Assembly: GCF_000770675.1 (NCBI RefSeq)
Contig: NZ_AVBG01000017.1
Span: 1-64,000, forward strand
Length of the DNA: 64,000 nucleotides
Source: Pontibacillus chungwhensis BH030062
GTDB taxonomy: Bacteria; Bacillota; Bacilli; Bacillales; BH030062
Reading direction: 5' to 3'
Part shown: positions 41,432 through 49,791 of the stretch, piece by piece
Numbering within the stretch: the stretch's first letter is position 1
How the letters are laid out: each line of letters opens with the position of its first letter
Program-made: the position numbers and the translations under genes
The notes under the pieces: generated by a model
What the model saw: the letters and a program-made list of their open reading frames with translations, nothing else
The model's database searches: none
Told to the model about the DNA's origin: nothing

Positions 41432-41986
41432 TTACTTTTTGTATTTGTCAATTAAGATATCATACCCATCTCTTACATTCTCAATAATGCATTGTTTTGG
41501 TGCGCGCATAAATTGGTTAACGCACAAGAAATCTGTGAAAGATAGTCCAATATTAACGGCTGTGAACAAGATGATATAAGCGAAATAGTTTGGGAATACA
41601 AAGCTTGTAATCAATCCTGGTACAGATAATAGGACAGTTGGTGCTAGAGCCACCATAATGGACGTTGTTTTCGATAACGTTGAGCAAGTTCTATAGGAAA
41701 ACGTAGGAATAACGCCTTTTTTTAATTTCCAGCGAACTCGAACACGTTTGTTCAAAAGTACAAGTGGAATCATATGCATCAACTTATGAATCGCAGGCAA
41801 CAAGAACAATGAAGCTGCCAACGGAAGTAATCCGTAATCATGAACTTGATGACTTTGATGAACCATAGCCAATGGTACATAAAGCAGGATGAAAGATATG
41901 ACCCCAAGAATTAAGCTCAATAAATAAATACGGTTAGAGCCAAATTCTTTCGTGATGTTAAAGGATTTCCAGCAGTTAAGATTCAT
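41432..41986 (-). CDS. yhaJ: DUF3267 membrane protein, 184 aa
   Basis: Four to five transmembrane helices. The family motif HKLMHMIPL (a putative metalloprotease-like HxxxH pattern in helix 3, about residues 65-75) and NIGLSFTDFLCVNQFMRAPK near the C-terminus support DUF3267. ATG 41986 follows AAGGGGG; the frame start 87 nt upstream lacks a site. Position before yhaI and scoC matches yhaJ. Function unknown. Confidence 0.8.
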   Translation of the reverse strand: MNLNCWKSFNITKEFGSNRIYLLSLILGVISFILLYVPLAMVHQSHQVHDYGLLPLAASLFLLPAIHKLMHMIPLVLLNKRVRVRWKLKKGVIPTFSYRTCSTLSKTTSIMVALAPTVLLSVPGLITSFVFPNYFAYIILFTAVNIGLSFTDFLCVNQFMRAPKQCIIENVRDGYDILIDKYKK

Positions 41987-42203
41987 AATCAATAACCCCC
42001 TTATTTGTGACAAGATATAGTCTTGTATAGTAAAATTTTTATAGTGAATGAATCGCTCAAATAAGATTGGCATATCGAATGATACGATGTTTTATAGAAG
42101 AAATCAATAGGCTTTTTATAAAAAAATAAAAAAGTACTCTAAGCCTTGGGGGATGTGCCTTGAAAAGGGATTAAATGATGGGTGAAAAGAGGGGGGAGTC
42201 CAG

Positions 42204-42542
42204 ATGTACGAAATGGATTTAAACATAAAAAAAATAGCCTTTCAAGTGCAGTTGTTAACGAACAGTGAGCAAATGAAAGACTATCCTTTTACAAAAATGG
42301 TCATTGAACGAGGATTAACAGAAGAAGAATGGCAGGAGGTAATGATGCTATTAGCTACCTTAGATACTTCTTTTAAAGAAGAAGTAGAAGAAGGTTTGCT
42401 AGATTTTACGGACCTCCTGATTCATTTTGCGGGGATGTTAAACATGAAACTTCATCCGGATGAGGCCATTTCGGCCATAAAACAAGAAGGATATTATACT
42501 GATCTTATGAACGCATTCGAAAATGTTCCGAAGGGGGACTAG
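42204..42542 (+). CDS. yhaI: DUF1878 family protein, 112 aa
   Basis: Acidic helical cytosolic protein: [57 protein letters not shown]. It corresponds to B. subtilis YhaI by sequence style and position. GGGGGGAGTCCAG precedes ATG. Its stop codon overlaps the stop of convergent scoC by 4 bp, so there is no room for a terminator between them. Confidence 0.82.
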   Translation: MYEMDLNIKKIAFQVQLLTNSEQMKDYPFTKMVIERGLTEEEWQEVMMLLATLDTSFKEEVEEGLLDFTDLLIHFAGMLNMKLHPDEAISAIKQEGYYTDLMNAFENVPKGD

Positions 42543-43114
42543 TTCTCCTCGTGATCTTCTCCACCCTTCACGGAATCGGTGAAAACGTTCTCTTTTTGAA
42601 ATTCGGATTCGATGTTCATCATTGAACGATCGAGAATTTCCATGTATTCATCTCCGTATATCTCCCGAATCATCGATATTAACTCTATAAATTCTGGGTA
42701 TTTGCCGTATATGTCTTTTAATGGCATACTGCCACGTATAACGGAATTGTTCTCTGGATTATAAGATTTCATCGTTTCCAAAAGAAGCTCTTCTCCTTCT
42801 TCAGTTAGCTCAATGTACGTATTACGCTTATCATTTTCACGTTTAGAGAATGAGAGTAAGCCTCGCTCTTCAAGCTTTTTGGAAAAGTTGAAGGCAGTTG
42901 AGACGTGCATAACCCCGAATTTAGAGATTTCAGAAACGCTTGCCCCTTTCAAATGGTGAGCAATCCACAATATATGATGTTCATTTATATTTAAATGAAA
43001 AGGTTTGATCCATTGTTGCCAATCTTTTTCAATCATTTTCCATAAGGCCTTGCTAAGTTGGGCCATTTTATGACTGTAAAGAATAGCTTCTTGGATTGTA
43101 GTATCATCTCTCAT
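42539..43114 (-). CDS. scoC: ScoC/Hpr transition-state regulator, 191 aa
   Basis: MarR-family winged helix: [60 protein letters not shown] (recognition helix and wing), with a dimerising C-terminus. ScoC represses extracellular proteases, sporulation and oligopeptide permease genes in B. subtilis and senses the transition state. Located as in B. subtilis between yhaI and yhaH, though here the opuA island intervenes. AGAGGGGG precedes the ATG. Confidence 0.92.
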   Translation of the reverse strand: MRDDTTIQEAILYSHKMAQLSKALWKMIEKDWQQWIKPFHLNINEHHILWIAHHLKGASVSEISKFGVMHVSTAFNFSKKLEERGLLSFSKRENDKRNTYIELTEEGEELLLETMKSYNPENNSVIRGSMPLKDIYGKYPEFIELISMIREIYGDEYMEILDRSMMNIESEFQKENVFTDSVKGGEDHEEN

Positions 43115-43321
43115 AACCTTCCCCCTCTCTTGATGATTACTAGATTTTTAGATTTATATGGACAGTATTCACCATTATTATCGCAAGAAAACCCTTATAA
43201 GAGAAGATCTAATGTGCACTTATAATAGGAAGTAATGCTTAAATAAGCGTTTAATCCCGTCATAAAGGGGTATTTTATAGTAAAGTTTTCTGTGAATAAG
43301 TAAAAAATTTTTTTTTGAGAT

Positions 43322-43360
43322 AAAAAAAGACCCCGGTTCTAATGAAAGAACCAGGGTCTT
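43322..43360 (-). terminator. Terminator after gbsR
   Basis: AAGACCCcGGTTCT/AGAACCaGGGTCTT (one mismatch) followed on the minus strand by TTTTTTT. Confidence 0.85.
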
Positions 43361-43362
43361 GT

Positions 43363-43872
43363 TTATGAATCAGAAGTAGAGGGGTCTATTTCTGAAAAGG
43401 CTTTCGAAATTAAACAGTGAAAATTAATCATCTCATTTAATTTTTCTTCTAAATGATCTGCTTCTCCCGTTCTAATTTCCTTTCTCTCTTTCTTTAAAAG
43501 TAATCTAGTTTCTTCTAGTGAATGTTTTTGGCGATTGGCAGCGTCTAGCCATTTGTGGATGTATGAGGACATAAATTTGTTGAACAAGTCAGAGTTCGCG
43601 GTATAGAGGTCTTTGCGCACGCCCTTTTTCCAGACACGTTCAACTAAGTTGAGGTCAAGCAAGCTTCTAATACCTGTGCTCATCGACGTTTTGCTTTTTG
43701 CCAGTGCTTCACTCATTTCATCAAGAGTCATCGGTTCGCCTTCTATATAAAGGGTACTAAACAGTAACGCTTCTGAAGGTGTAAGACTAAACATCTCAAT
43801 GGTTTTAGAGAATTCTGTTATTGCATGATACTGAACTTCACTCATTATACTGTTGTTCTCAGTTTCAGACAT
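43363..43872 (-). CDS. gbsR: GbsR choline-responsive repressor, 169 aa
   Basis: GbsR-family wHTH: MFSLTPSEALLFSTLYIEGE, MTLDEMSEALAKSKTSMSTG, IRSLLDLNLVERVWKKGVRK, then a helical C-domain with residues for choline binding presumably among the aromatic ones (FNKFMSSYIHKWLDA). It is divergently transcribed from opuAA, with 289 bp between, containing a perfect 12-bp palindrome. It is therefore the likely local regulator of opuA. ATG 43872 follows GGAGG. Confidence 0.88.
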   Translation of the reverse strand: MSETENNSIMSEVQYHAITEFSKTIEMFSLTPSEALLFSTLYIEGEPMTLDEMSEALAKSKTSMSTGIRSLLDLNLVERVWKKGVRKDLYTANSDLFNKFMSSYIHKWLDAANRQKHSLEETRLLLKKERKEIRTGEADHLEEKLNEMINFHCLISKAFSEIDPSTSDS

Positions 43873-44000
43873 GAAGGAACCTCCTTCTCGTATACTACCC
43901 ATCACATTACACTATTGCGATAAAATTTGGAAATATCAGATTGGGTAGCATTTTGGAGCAAAATGGAGTAATTTGAAGGTTTTATTCATGCCAGTATGTT

Positions 44001-44012
44001 CAGTTTAAACTG
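44001..44012. promoter_or_regulatory. Palindromic candidate operator in the gbsR-opuA gap
   Basis: CAGTTTAAACTG, a perfect dyad, and a second dyad-like GTTTGTACTAAACAAAC (44048-44064) overlapping the -35 of the opuA promoter. Either could be the GbsR operator. Confidence 0.5.
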
Positions 44013-44049
44013 TACGAAAAATATGTTCTTAAATCAAAGAATTTATCGT

Positions 44050-44078
44050 TTGTACTAAACAAACAGACAGTATATAGT
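44050..44078 (+). promoter_or_regulatory. Sigma-A promoter of the opuA operon
   Basis: TTGTAC (44050-44055), 17-nt spacer, TATAGT (44073-44078). The -35 lies within GTTTGTACTAAACAAAC, so a repressor there would block RNA polymerase. Confidence 0.6.
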
Positions 44079-44161
44079 ATAAAAGGTGAGTGATTGAACG
44101 AAACACAACAGAAAAATAGTTCATTAGAAATAGTAAAAATGTTTTAGAGGGGTGAATTTAG

Positions 44162-45355
44162 GTGCCGATCATCAAAGTAGAAAACTTGTCAAAGATTTTC
44201 GGTAAGAATCCTTCTCAAGCACAGAAGCTGCTTGATCAAGGACAAAAGAAAGAAGAAATTTTAAAGCAAACAGGAAATACAGTCGGTGTAAATAGAGCTT
44301 CCTTTGAAGTTGAACAGGGCGAAATTTTCGTTATCATGGGACTCTCAGGTAGTGGTAAATCAACACTTGTTCGATTGATTAATAGATTAATTGAACCGAC
44401 TGAAGGCAGTGTATACATTAACGAAGAGAACTTAGCTGCAATGGATAGTAAAAACCTACGTCGTGTACGTCGCGAGAAAATGAGTATGGTATTCCAGCGT
44501 TTTGCTTTGTTCCCTTATCGAACCGTGCTTCAAAATACTGAGTTTGGTTTAGAAGTACAAGGTATTGATAAATCGGACCGTTCTAGAAAAGCAAAAGAGT
44601 CCTTGGAACTTGTAGGGCTTGGAAGCTTTATTAACCAGTTCCCAGGCCAACTATCTGGGGGAATGCAACAACGTGTAGGGCTTGCACGAGCTCTTGCGAA
44701 TGATCCTGAAGTTCTGCTAATGGACGAAGCTTTCTCTGCTTTGGATCCACTTATTCGTAAAGAAATGCAAGATGAGCTTCTTGATCTACAAGAACGCATG
44801 CAGAAAACCATTCTTTTCATTACACACGATCTTGATGAAGCACTTCGTATTGGTGATCGCATTGCGCTAATGAAAGATGGTTCTATTGTACAAATCGGTA
44901 CCCCGGAAGACATTCTAGTAAACCCGGCAAACGATTATGTAGAGAAATTCGTTGAAGATGTAGACCGTTCTAAGATTCTGACGGCGCAACATATTATGAA
45001 ACGTCCTGAAACAGTGAATATTGAGAAACATGGTCCACGCGTAGCGTTAGAGCGCATGCGTGAAGAAGGTCTTTCTAGTATTTATGTGACAGACCGCTCT
45101 CGTAATCTAAAAGGTTATGTAACTGCTGACAATGCTTCTCAAGCTATAGAAGAGAATGTGAAGGATTTAACCAATGTAATTGAAACAAATGTGCCAACTT
45201 GTGATCTTGATACGCCAATGAATGACATTTTTGACATGATTCACAATTCACCTGTACCGATTGCAGTGGTTGAGGACGGGAAGTTACGCGGCATCATTGT
45301 TCGCGGAGCCGTCATTGGAGCACTAGCAGGAAGCGAGGTGTCGATCAATGAGTAA
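44162..45355 (+). CDS. opuAA: Glycine betaine ABC transporter ATPase OpuAA, 397 aa
   Basis: ProV/OpuAA type: N-terminal extension KIFGKNPSQAQKLLDQGQKK, Walker A MGLSGSGKST (about 59-66), Q-loop VFQRFALFPYRTV, signature LSGGMQQRVGLARAL, Walker B VLLMDEAFSALDP, H-loop FITHDLDEALRIGDR. Two CBS domains follow (about 270-395: HIMKRPETVNIE, GLSSIYVTDRSRNLKGYV, SPVPIAVVEDGKLRGIIV), which in OpuA sense ionic strength. GTG start after AGAGGGGTG. First gene of the island; it overlaps opuAB by 8 bp. Confidence 0.95.
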   Translation: MPIIKVENLSKIFGKNPSQAQKLLDQGQKKEEILKQTGNTVGVNRASFEVEQGEIFVIMGLSGSGKSTLVRLINRLIEPTEGSVYINEENLAAMDSKNLRRVRREKMSMVFQRFALFPYRTVLQNTEFGLEVQGIDKSDRSRKAKESLELVGLGSFINQFPGQLSGGMQQRVGLARALANDPEVLLMDEAFSALDPLIRKEMQDELLDLQERMQKTILFITHDLDEALRIGDRIALMKDGSIVQIGTPEDILVNPANDYVEKFVEDVDRSKILTAQHIMKRPETVNIEKHGPRVALERMREEGLSSIYVTDRSRNLKGYVTADNASQAIEENVKDLTNVIETNVPTCDLDTPMNDIFDMIHNSPVPIAVVEDGKLRGIIVRGAVIGALAGSEVSINE

Positions 45356-46196
45356 TACTTTATTGCCAATGATTCCAGTAAAAACATGGGTAGATAACTC
45401 TGTGGAATGGATTACAGATACATTTGAGTTTGTATTTGATCCCATTAAGAATAATTTAGATTCCTTTATCGAATTCTTGAGTGAAACGTTGCAAATGATT
45501 AACCCGTGGATATTTATAGCAGTGATTGCGATCATTGCATTCTTTGTAACAGGGAAACGAATTGGTCTGGCTGCATTCTCGATTGTAGGTTTATGGTTTA
45601 TTCTCAACCAAGAGATGTGGGAGCAGTTAATGGATACGTTCTCTCTTGTAATAACCGCCAGTCTGATTTCTGTCATTATCGGAGTTCCATTTGGAATTTG
45701 GATGGCTAAGAGTAACATAGTGCAGGCAATCCTTACGCCGATTTTAGACTTTATGCAGACTATGCCAGCCTTTGTATACTTAATCCCAGCCGTTGCATTC
45801 TTTGGTATTGGAATGGTTCCAGGGGTATTCGCATCTGTTATTTTCGCAGTACCACCTACAGTTCGTTTTACAAACTTAGGAATTCGACAGGTTTCGACTG
45901 AGTTAATCGAAGCAGCTGACGCCTTTGGTACAACAGGGATCCAGAAGCTATTTAAAGTTCAATTGCCAATGGCGAAAAAGACGATTATGGCTGGTATTAA
46001 CCAGACAGTCATGCTAGCTCTTTCCATGGTTGTTATCGCATCCATGATCGGAGCAGAAGGTCTTGGAAAAGAAGTAATCACAGCCTTACAGCGTAATGAT
46101 GTAGGTCTTGGTTTCGTAGCGGGTGTATCTATTGTAATCCTTGCGATTGTCATTGACCGCTTTACGCAAAGTTTGAATACACAAAAAGGTGAATAA
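45348..46196 (+). CDS. opuAB: Glycine betaine ABC transporter permease OpuAB, 282 aa
   Basis: About seven transmembrane helices and the BPD_transp_1 EAA loop (ELIEAADAFGTTGIQKLFKVQLP, parts ELIEAADAFGTTGIQ and LFKVQLPMAKKTIMAG). N-terminal amphipathic segment VKTWVDNSVEWITDTFEFVF as in OpuAB. Starts inside the opuAA end, so it is translationally coupled. Forms the channel for compatible-solute uptake under osmotic stress. Confidence 0.95.
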   Translation: MSNTLLPMIPVKTWVDNSVEWITDTFEFVFDPIKNNLDSFIEFLSETLQMINPWIFIAVIAIIAFFVTGKRIGLAAFSIVGLWFILNQEMWEQLMDTFSLVITASLISVIIGVPFGIWMAKSNIVQAILTPILDFMQTMPAFVYLIPAVAFFGIGMVPGVFASVIFAVPPTVRFTNLGIRQVSTELIEAADAFGTTGIQKLFKVQLPMAKKTIMAGINQTVMLALSMVVIASMIGAEGLGKEVITALQRNDVGLGFVAGVSIVILAIVIDRFTQSLNTQKGE

Positions 46197-46277
46197 TGAT
46201 AGTTTGTTTCTTCTTAGTTAAGAAGTTCAATAGAGTTCAATTAGTTACTATTTTAAAAAAAGGGGAGTTTTATTAGT

Positions 46278-47213
46278 ATGCTTAATCTTAATTGGAAACG
46301 TCTAGGTATTGCAGCAGGATTATCATTGTCTCTAGTTGCTGCAGGTTGTGGATCAGATGAAGGTTCAGAAGAAGAAAATACATCAAGTGGAGACGGTGAA
46401 AACACGGAGCAAGCCGTTAATTACGGTGAAGAGCTTGATTATACCATTACAGGCGTAGATGCAGGAGCTGGCGTTGTAGGTGCTGCTAACGATGCCATTG
46501 AGACATACGGATTAGATGGTTGGGAAGTTCAAACATCTTCAAGTGGTGCTATGACACAAGCACTTACACAAGCGATCGAAGATGAAGAACCAATTATCGT
46601 TACGGGTTGGACGCCGCACTGGAAATTCGCTGAGTTTGACCTACACTACCTTGAAGACCCAGAAGGTGTATTCGGTGGCGAAGAACAAATCAAAACGATG
46701 GCGAAGCAAGGTCTGAAAGATGAGAAGCCAAATCTTCATAAAATTTTAGATCAATTCAACTGGACAGCAGCTGATATGGAAGCTGTGATGCTTGAAATTC
46801 GAAATGGTACTCCAGAAGAAGAAGCTGCTCAAAACTGGATTGATGAAAACCAAGATAAAGTTGATGAGTGGACAAAGGGTACTGAAGAAGTGGACGGTAC
46901 AACAGCTAAGCTTGCCTATGTAGCTTGGGACTCTGAAATTGCTTCTACAAACGTTGTCGGTGAAGTTCTTCGTGAGCAAGGCTTTGATGTAGAACTTAGC
47001 CAATTAGACAACGGTGTTATGTGGAAAGCTGTAGCTGAAGGCGAAGCTGATGGAATGGTAGCAGCTTGGTTACCAGGGACACACGGTGATCTTTACGAGT
47101 CTTATGAAGGTCAATTAGAAGATCTTGGAGCGAACCTTGAAGGTGCTAAGATTGGTTTAGTCGTTCCGGATTACATGGACGTTGAATCAATTGAAGATCT
47201 TCAAGCTGAATAA
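46278..47213 (+). CDS. opuAC: Glycine betaine-binding lipoprotein OpuAC, 311 aa
   Basis: Lipobox VAAGC near residue 20, an acidic linker, then the OpuAC/ProX-like domain. Trp residues expected to form the aromatic cage are in GWTPHWKFAE, YVAWDSEIAS and AAWLPGTHGDLYES, as in B. subtilis OpuAC. The 81-bp gap after opuAB has an imperfect hairpin (CTTCTTAGTTAAGAAG). A terminator-like hairpin follows, before the second binding protein. Confidence 0.95.
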   Translation: MLNLNWKRLGIAAGLSLSLVAAGCGSDEGSEEENTSSGDGENTEQAVNYGEELDYTITGVDAGAGVVGAANDAIETYGLDGWEVQTSSSGAMTQALTQAIEDEEPIIVTGWTPHWKFAEFDLHYLEDPEGVFGGEEQIKTMAKQGLKDEKPNLHKILDQFNWTAADMEAVMLEIRNGTPEEEAAQNWIDENQDKVDEWTKGTEEVDGTTAKLAYVAWDSEIASTNVVGEVLREQGFDVELSQLDNGVMWKAVAEGEADGMVAAWLPGTHGDLYESYEGQLEDLGANLEGAKIGLVVPDYMDVESIEDLQAE

Positions 47214-47231
47214 AAAGTCTTAGTATCACAT

Positions 47232-47266
47232 AGCCTGCCTACTTTTGTAGGTGGGCTGTCTTTTTA
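47232..47266 (+). terminator. Terminator-like hairpin between the two opuAC genes
   Basis: AGCCTGCCTAC-TTTT-GTAGGTGGGCT followed by TTTTT; may reduce but not abolish expression of the second binding-protein gene. Confidence 0.75.
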
Positions 47267-47305
47267 AACTGTTACATACACAATACATATCAAAGGAGCT
47301 ATATC

Positions 47306-48214
47306 ATGAATTGGAAAAAGCTTGGATTAACAGCAGGTTTATCATTGTCGTTGGCACTAGCTGCATGTGGTTCAACAGAGGACGACTCAAGCGGGGACTC
47401 AGGTGATACAAAGGCTTCAGTAGGTGAACAACTTGAATATACCCTTACAGGAATCGAATCAGGTGCTGGTATTATGGTCGCCACAGACAATGCATTAAAG
47501 GACTATGAGAATCTAGAAGGATGGGAAGTTTCTTCAAGCTCCTCAGCCGTTATGACAGAACAGCTTGGAAATGCTATTGATAACGAAGAACCGATTATCG
47601 TAACAGGGTGGACACCACACTGGAAATTTGCAGAATATGATTTGAAATACTTAGAAGATCCTAAGGAAGTATACGGTGGTACTGAACATATTAATACGAT
47701 TGTACGTAAAGGGTTTGAGAAAGATATGCCGGATGCTGCAAAAATTCTTGATAACTTTAAATGGTCTCCAGAGGACATGCAAAGCGTAATGCTTGAACTT
47801 CAGGAAGGAACAGAACCTGTTAAAGCAGCTCAAAACTGGATTGAAAATAACCAGGATAAAGTGGACGAGTGGACAAAAGGTATTGAGGATGGAAGTGGTA
47901 CAGTTCAACTTGCTTATGTACCATGGCAATCTGAAATCAGTTCAACACATGTCATTTCTGAAGTCCTAAAACAAAAAGGATTTGAAACAGATTTAACTCA
48001 AGCGGGAATCGGACCAATGTTCCAAGCAATTGCTGAAGGTGATTCTGATGCGATGACCTCTGCATGGTTGCCGCGTACTCACGGAGATCATTATGAAAGC
48101 TTTGAAGAAGAGTTCGTTGATTTAGGAGCAAATCTTGAAGGTGCTAAAATTGGTTTAGTCGTACCAGATTACATGGATATTGATTCAATTGAAGACCTAG
48201 AGCCAAAAGAATAA
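47306..48214 (+). CDS. Second OpuAC-type glycine betaine-binding lipoprotein, 302 aa
   Basis: Paralogue of the preceding protein along its full length, with lipobox ALAAC. The cage Trp residues are retained (GWTPHWKFAE, YVPWQSEISS, SAWLPRTHGDHYES), with local changes A to P, D to Q and G to R near the pocket that might shift ligand preference. It has its own Shine-Dalgarno (AAAGGAGC). Being after a terminator, it may have its own promoter or depend on readthrough. It would use the same OpuAA-AB. Confidence 0.92.
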   Translation: MNWKKLGLTAGLSLSLALAACGSTEDDSSGDSGDTKASVGEQLEYTLTGIESGAGIMVATDNALKDYENLEGWEVSSSSSAVMTEQLGNAIDNEEPIIVTGWTPHWKFAEYDLKYLEDPKEVYGGTEHINTIVRKGFEKDMPDAAKILDNFKWSPEDMQSVMLELQEGTEPVKAAQNWIENNQDKVDEWTKGIEDGSGTVQLAYVPWQSEISSTHVISEVLKQKGFETDLTQAGIGPMFQAIAEGDSDAMTSAWLPRTHGDHYESFEEEFVDLGANLEGAKIGLVVPDYMDIDSIEDLEPKE

Positions 48215-48223
48215 TACAAAAGT

Positions 48224-48260
48224 AAAGGTGTACTCCCAAAGAAGGGAGTACACCTTTTTA
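48224..48260. terminator. Bidirectional terminator between opuAC2 and yhaH
   Basis: AAAGGTGTACTCCC-AAAGAA-GGGAGTACACCTTTTT, 14-bp perfect stem. Confidence 0.9.
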
Positions 48261-48274
48261 CGTTTAGATAAAAC

Positions 48275-48640
48275 CTATTGTTGTTTAGCCTTCTCTTCGA
48301 GCTCTTTTAAGCTCTCTTCAATTTCCTGTAAGTGTTTTTGGATGTTTTTCTGGTGGGGTTCAATCGTTTGCTTCCAGCTTTCGATTGATTGTTTTACTTC
48401 CGTTGAGAGGTCTCGTAGTAACGAAGCACCTTCTTTAGATGTTTTCGCAATTTGTTCTGTCAGTTGTTTGCCTTCACCTTGCAAGTTTGCAAGGGTAGTT
48501 TTGAGTTGGTCGCTAGAATCTCTAACTTGTTGCCGTACTCTGTTTCCGGATGAAGGAGCAGACAATAATGTAGCTGATGCACTTACGACTCCTCCTACGA
48601 CAAATCCAAGTAGTAATGATTTCCCTTTTCCCATAACCAC
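48275..48640 (-). CDS. yhaH: YtxH-domain protein, 121 aa
   Basis: Gly-rich N-terminal membrane segment KSLLLGFVVGGVVSASATLL (YtxH domain) followed by a long coiled coil (SSDQLKTTLANLQGEGKQLT, EQTIEPHQ, QKHLQEIEESLKELEEKAKQ). B. subtilis YhaH lies next to scoC and is a general-stress-type protein of unknown role. AAAGGAG precedes ATG 48640. Monocistronic. Confidence 0.85.
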   Translation of the reverse strand: MVMGKGKSLLLGFVVGGVVSASATLLSAPSSGNRVRQQVRDSSDQLKTTLANLQGEGKQLTEQIAKTSKEGASLLRDLSTEVKQSIESWKQTIEPHQKNIQKHLQEIEESLKELEEKAKQQ

Positions 48641-48756
48641 AACTCCTTTCCTTACTATCTTCTATTATATCCGTTTTTCCTTTTTGTGTTGAGGTATAAA
48701 CTTTATTTCTTGTAGAAAAGTCATAACAATACAGGAACAGCAGGTTGTGAAGCGGG

Positions 48757-49028
48757 GAGGAGTGACGAAAGAGGGTGTGGAAGTGACTAAAGCGAGCTCG
48801 GAGTGACGAAAGAGGGAGTCGGAGTAACTAAAGCTAGTGCGGAGTTGCGAAATAGGGTGTAGAAGTGACTAAAAATGAGTGCGGAGTGACGAAATAGGGT
48901 GTAGAAGTGACTAAAGCGAGCTCGGAGTGACGAAAGAGGGGATCGAAGTGACTAAAAACGAGTGCGGAGTGACTAAAAACAACTACGGAGTGACGAAAGA
49001 GAGGGCCAAACTGACTAAAGAGGAACTT
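48757..49028 (+). repeat. 21-bp-period purine-rich tandem array 2 (about 13 units)
   Basis: Units of 20-22 bp alternate between GGAGTGACGAAAGAGGGtgt and GAAGTGACTAAAgcgagctc forms. Strongly purine-biased on the plus strand. It lies between the trpP terminator and the start of yhaH, so it is outside any predicted transcript except possible readthrough. Same period and a related core (AGTGACGAAAGAG) as array 1. Confidence 0.9.
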
Positions 49029-49082
49029 GAATTTACAAACGTTCGTGTGAATGCTCAGAAGGTAAAGTGGTTCTCTGTAATC

Positions 49083-49120
49083 AAAAAAAGAGTGTGCTCC
49101 TTGTAAGGAACACACTCTTA
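49083..49120 (-). terminator. Terminator after trpP
   Basis: AAGAGTGTGcTCC/GGAaCACACTCTT, followed on the minus strand by TTTTTTTG. Confidence 0.85.
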
Positions 49121-49125
49121 CCGTT

Positions 49126-49656
49126 TTATGCAGTTGCGATGCGGGATCGTTTTGAGATCTTTTCAACGATCGGGTAAATAACCGTCATGGCTACAGTGTT
49201 GAAGGCTGCCGTCGGCAGGACGATTGTTGCGTACATAATCATAAAGCTTCCTTCTACAAGACCAATAATGTTAACAGCTACAAATAGGAAAATAGCTCCG
49301 CTAATCAGTGTACCCACAAGGGTTACACTTGCAGCAAGGACTTTTCTATTTGTAAATTTACCTGCAGCCAATACAATTCCGAAAGCGACAAGCGCTGTTA
49401 AAGGCTTATCGATTAAGTTTGCAATCTGACCTCCAGGTAATCCCGTAGTTAAAGCAGCAATCGCTCCCGTAACGAGGGATAGAAGCATGACATATTGGAA
49501 CTTAGGAAATAGAATGATTCCGAGGAACATCATGATCAAGAGCATATCAGGCTTCATCCCATTTACAATAGGTGGAGCGAAAATATGCAATACAGCACCA
49601 ATCCCAACAATTAATGACAACAATACCAACACACGCGTGTCTAGACGACTCTTCAC
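49126..49656 (-). CDS. trpP: Tryptophan transporter TrpP, 176 aa
   Basis: Six hydrophobic segments; IVGIGAVLHIFAPPIVNGMK, PDMLLIMMFLGIILFPKFQY and TGLPGGQIANLIDKP are characteristic of the TrpP/YhaG family of tryptophan importers. GTG start at 49656 behind GAGGAGAG. The Shine-Dalgarno sits inside five (G/U)AG triplets with 2-nt spacing, so translation is probably blocked by Trp-activated TRAP, as in B. subtilis. Order yhaH-trpP-hit is conserved except that serC is absent. Confidence 0.92.
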   Translation of the reverse strand: MKSRLDTRVLVLLSLIVGIGAVLHIFAPPIVNGMKPDMLLIMMFLGIILFPKFQYVMLLSLVTGAIAALTTGLPGGQIANLIDKPLTALVAFGIVLAAGKFTNRKVLAASVTLVGTLISGAIFLFVAVNIIGLVEGSFMIMYATIVLPTAAFNTVAMTVIYPIVEKISKRSRIATA

Positions 49657-49663
49657 GTTACAT

Positions 49664-49686
49664 CTCTCCTCTTCTAAACTAGTCTC
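49664..49686 (-). promoter_or_regulatory. TRAP-binding-like triplet array over the trpP ribosome site
   Basis: On the minus strand GAG-ac-TAG-tt-TAG-aa-GAG-ga-GAG: five G/UAG triplets each separated by exactly 2 nt, the TRAP spacing. The last two are the Shine-Dalgarno itself. Degenerate AAG (upstream) and GAG (49649-49651 region, in phase) may extend it. A TATAAT -10 lies at 49742-49737. Confidence 0.75.
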
Positions 49687-49791
49687 ATCTTACCTTCCAG
49701 CTGTGTCCTCTTGACCAACTGCGAAAGTCTAAATCTATTATAACAAAACTCTCTCGAAACCTAAACATCTCAGATTCTTACAGCTTGAAGT

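Noticed and set aside
48834-49166. 110-codon minus-strand ORF over array 2
   Set aside because: Repeat-generated open frame running across the trpP terminator and into the trpP 3' end; no Shine-Dalgarno.
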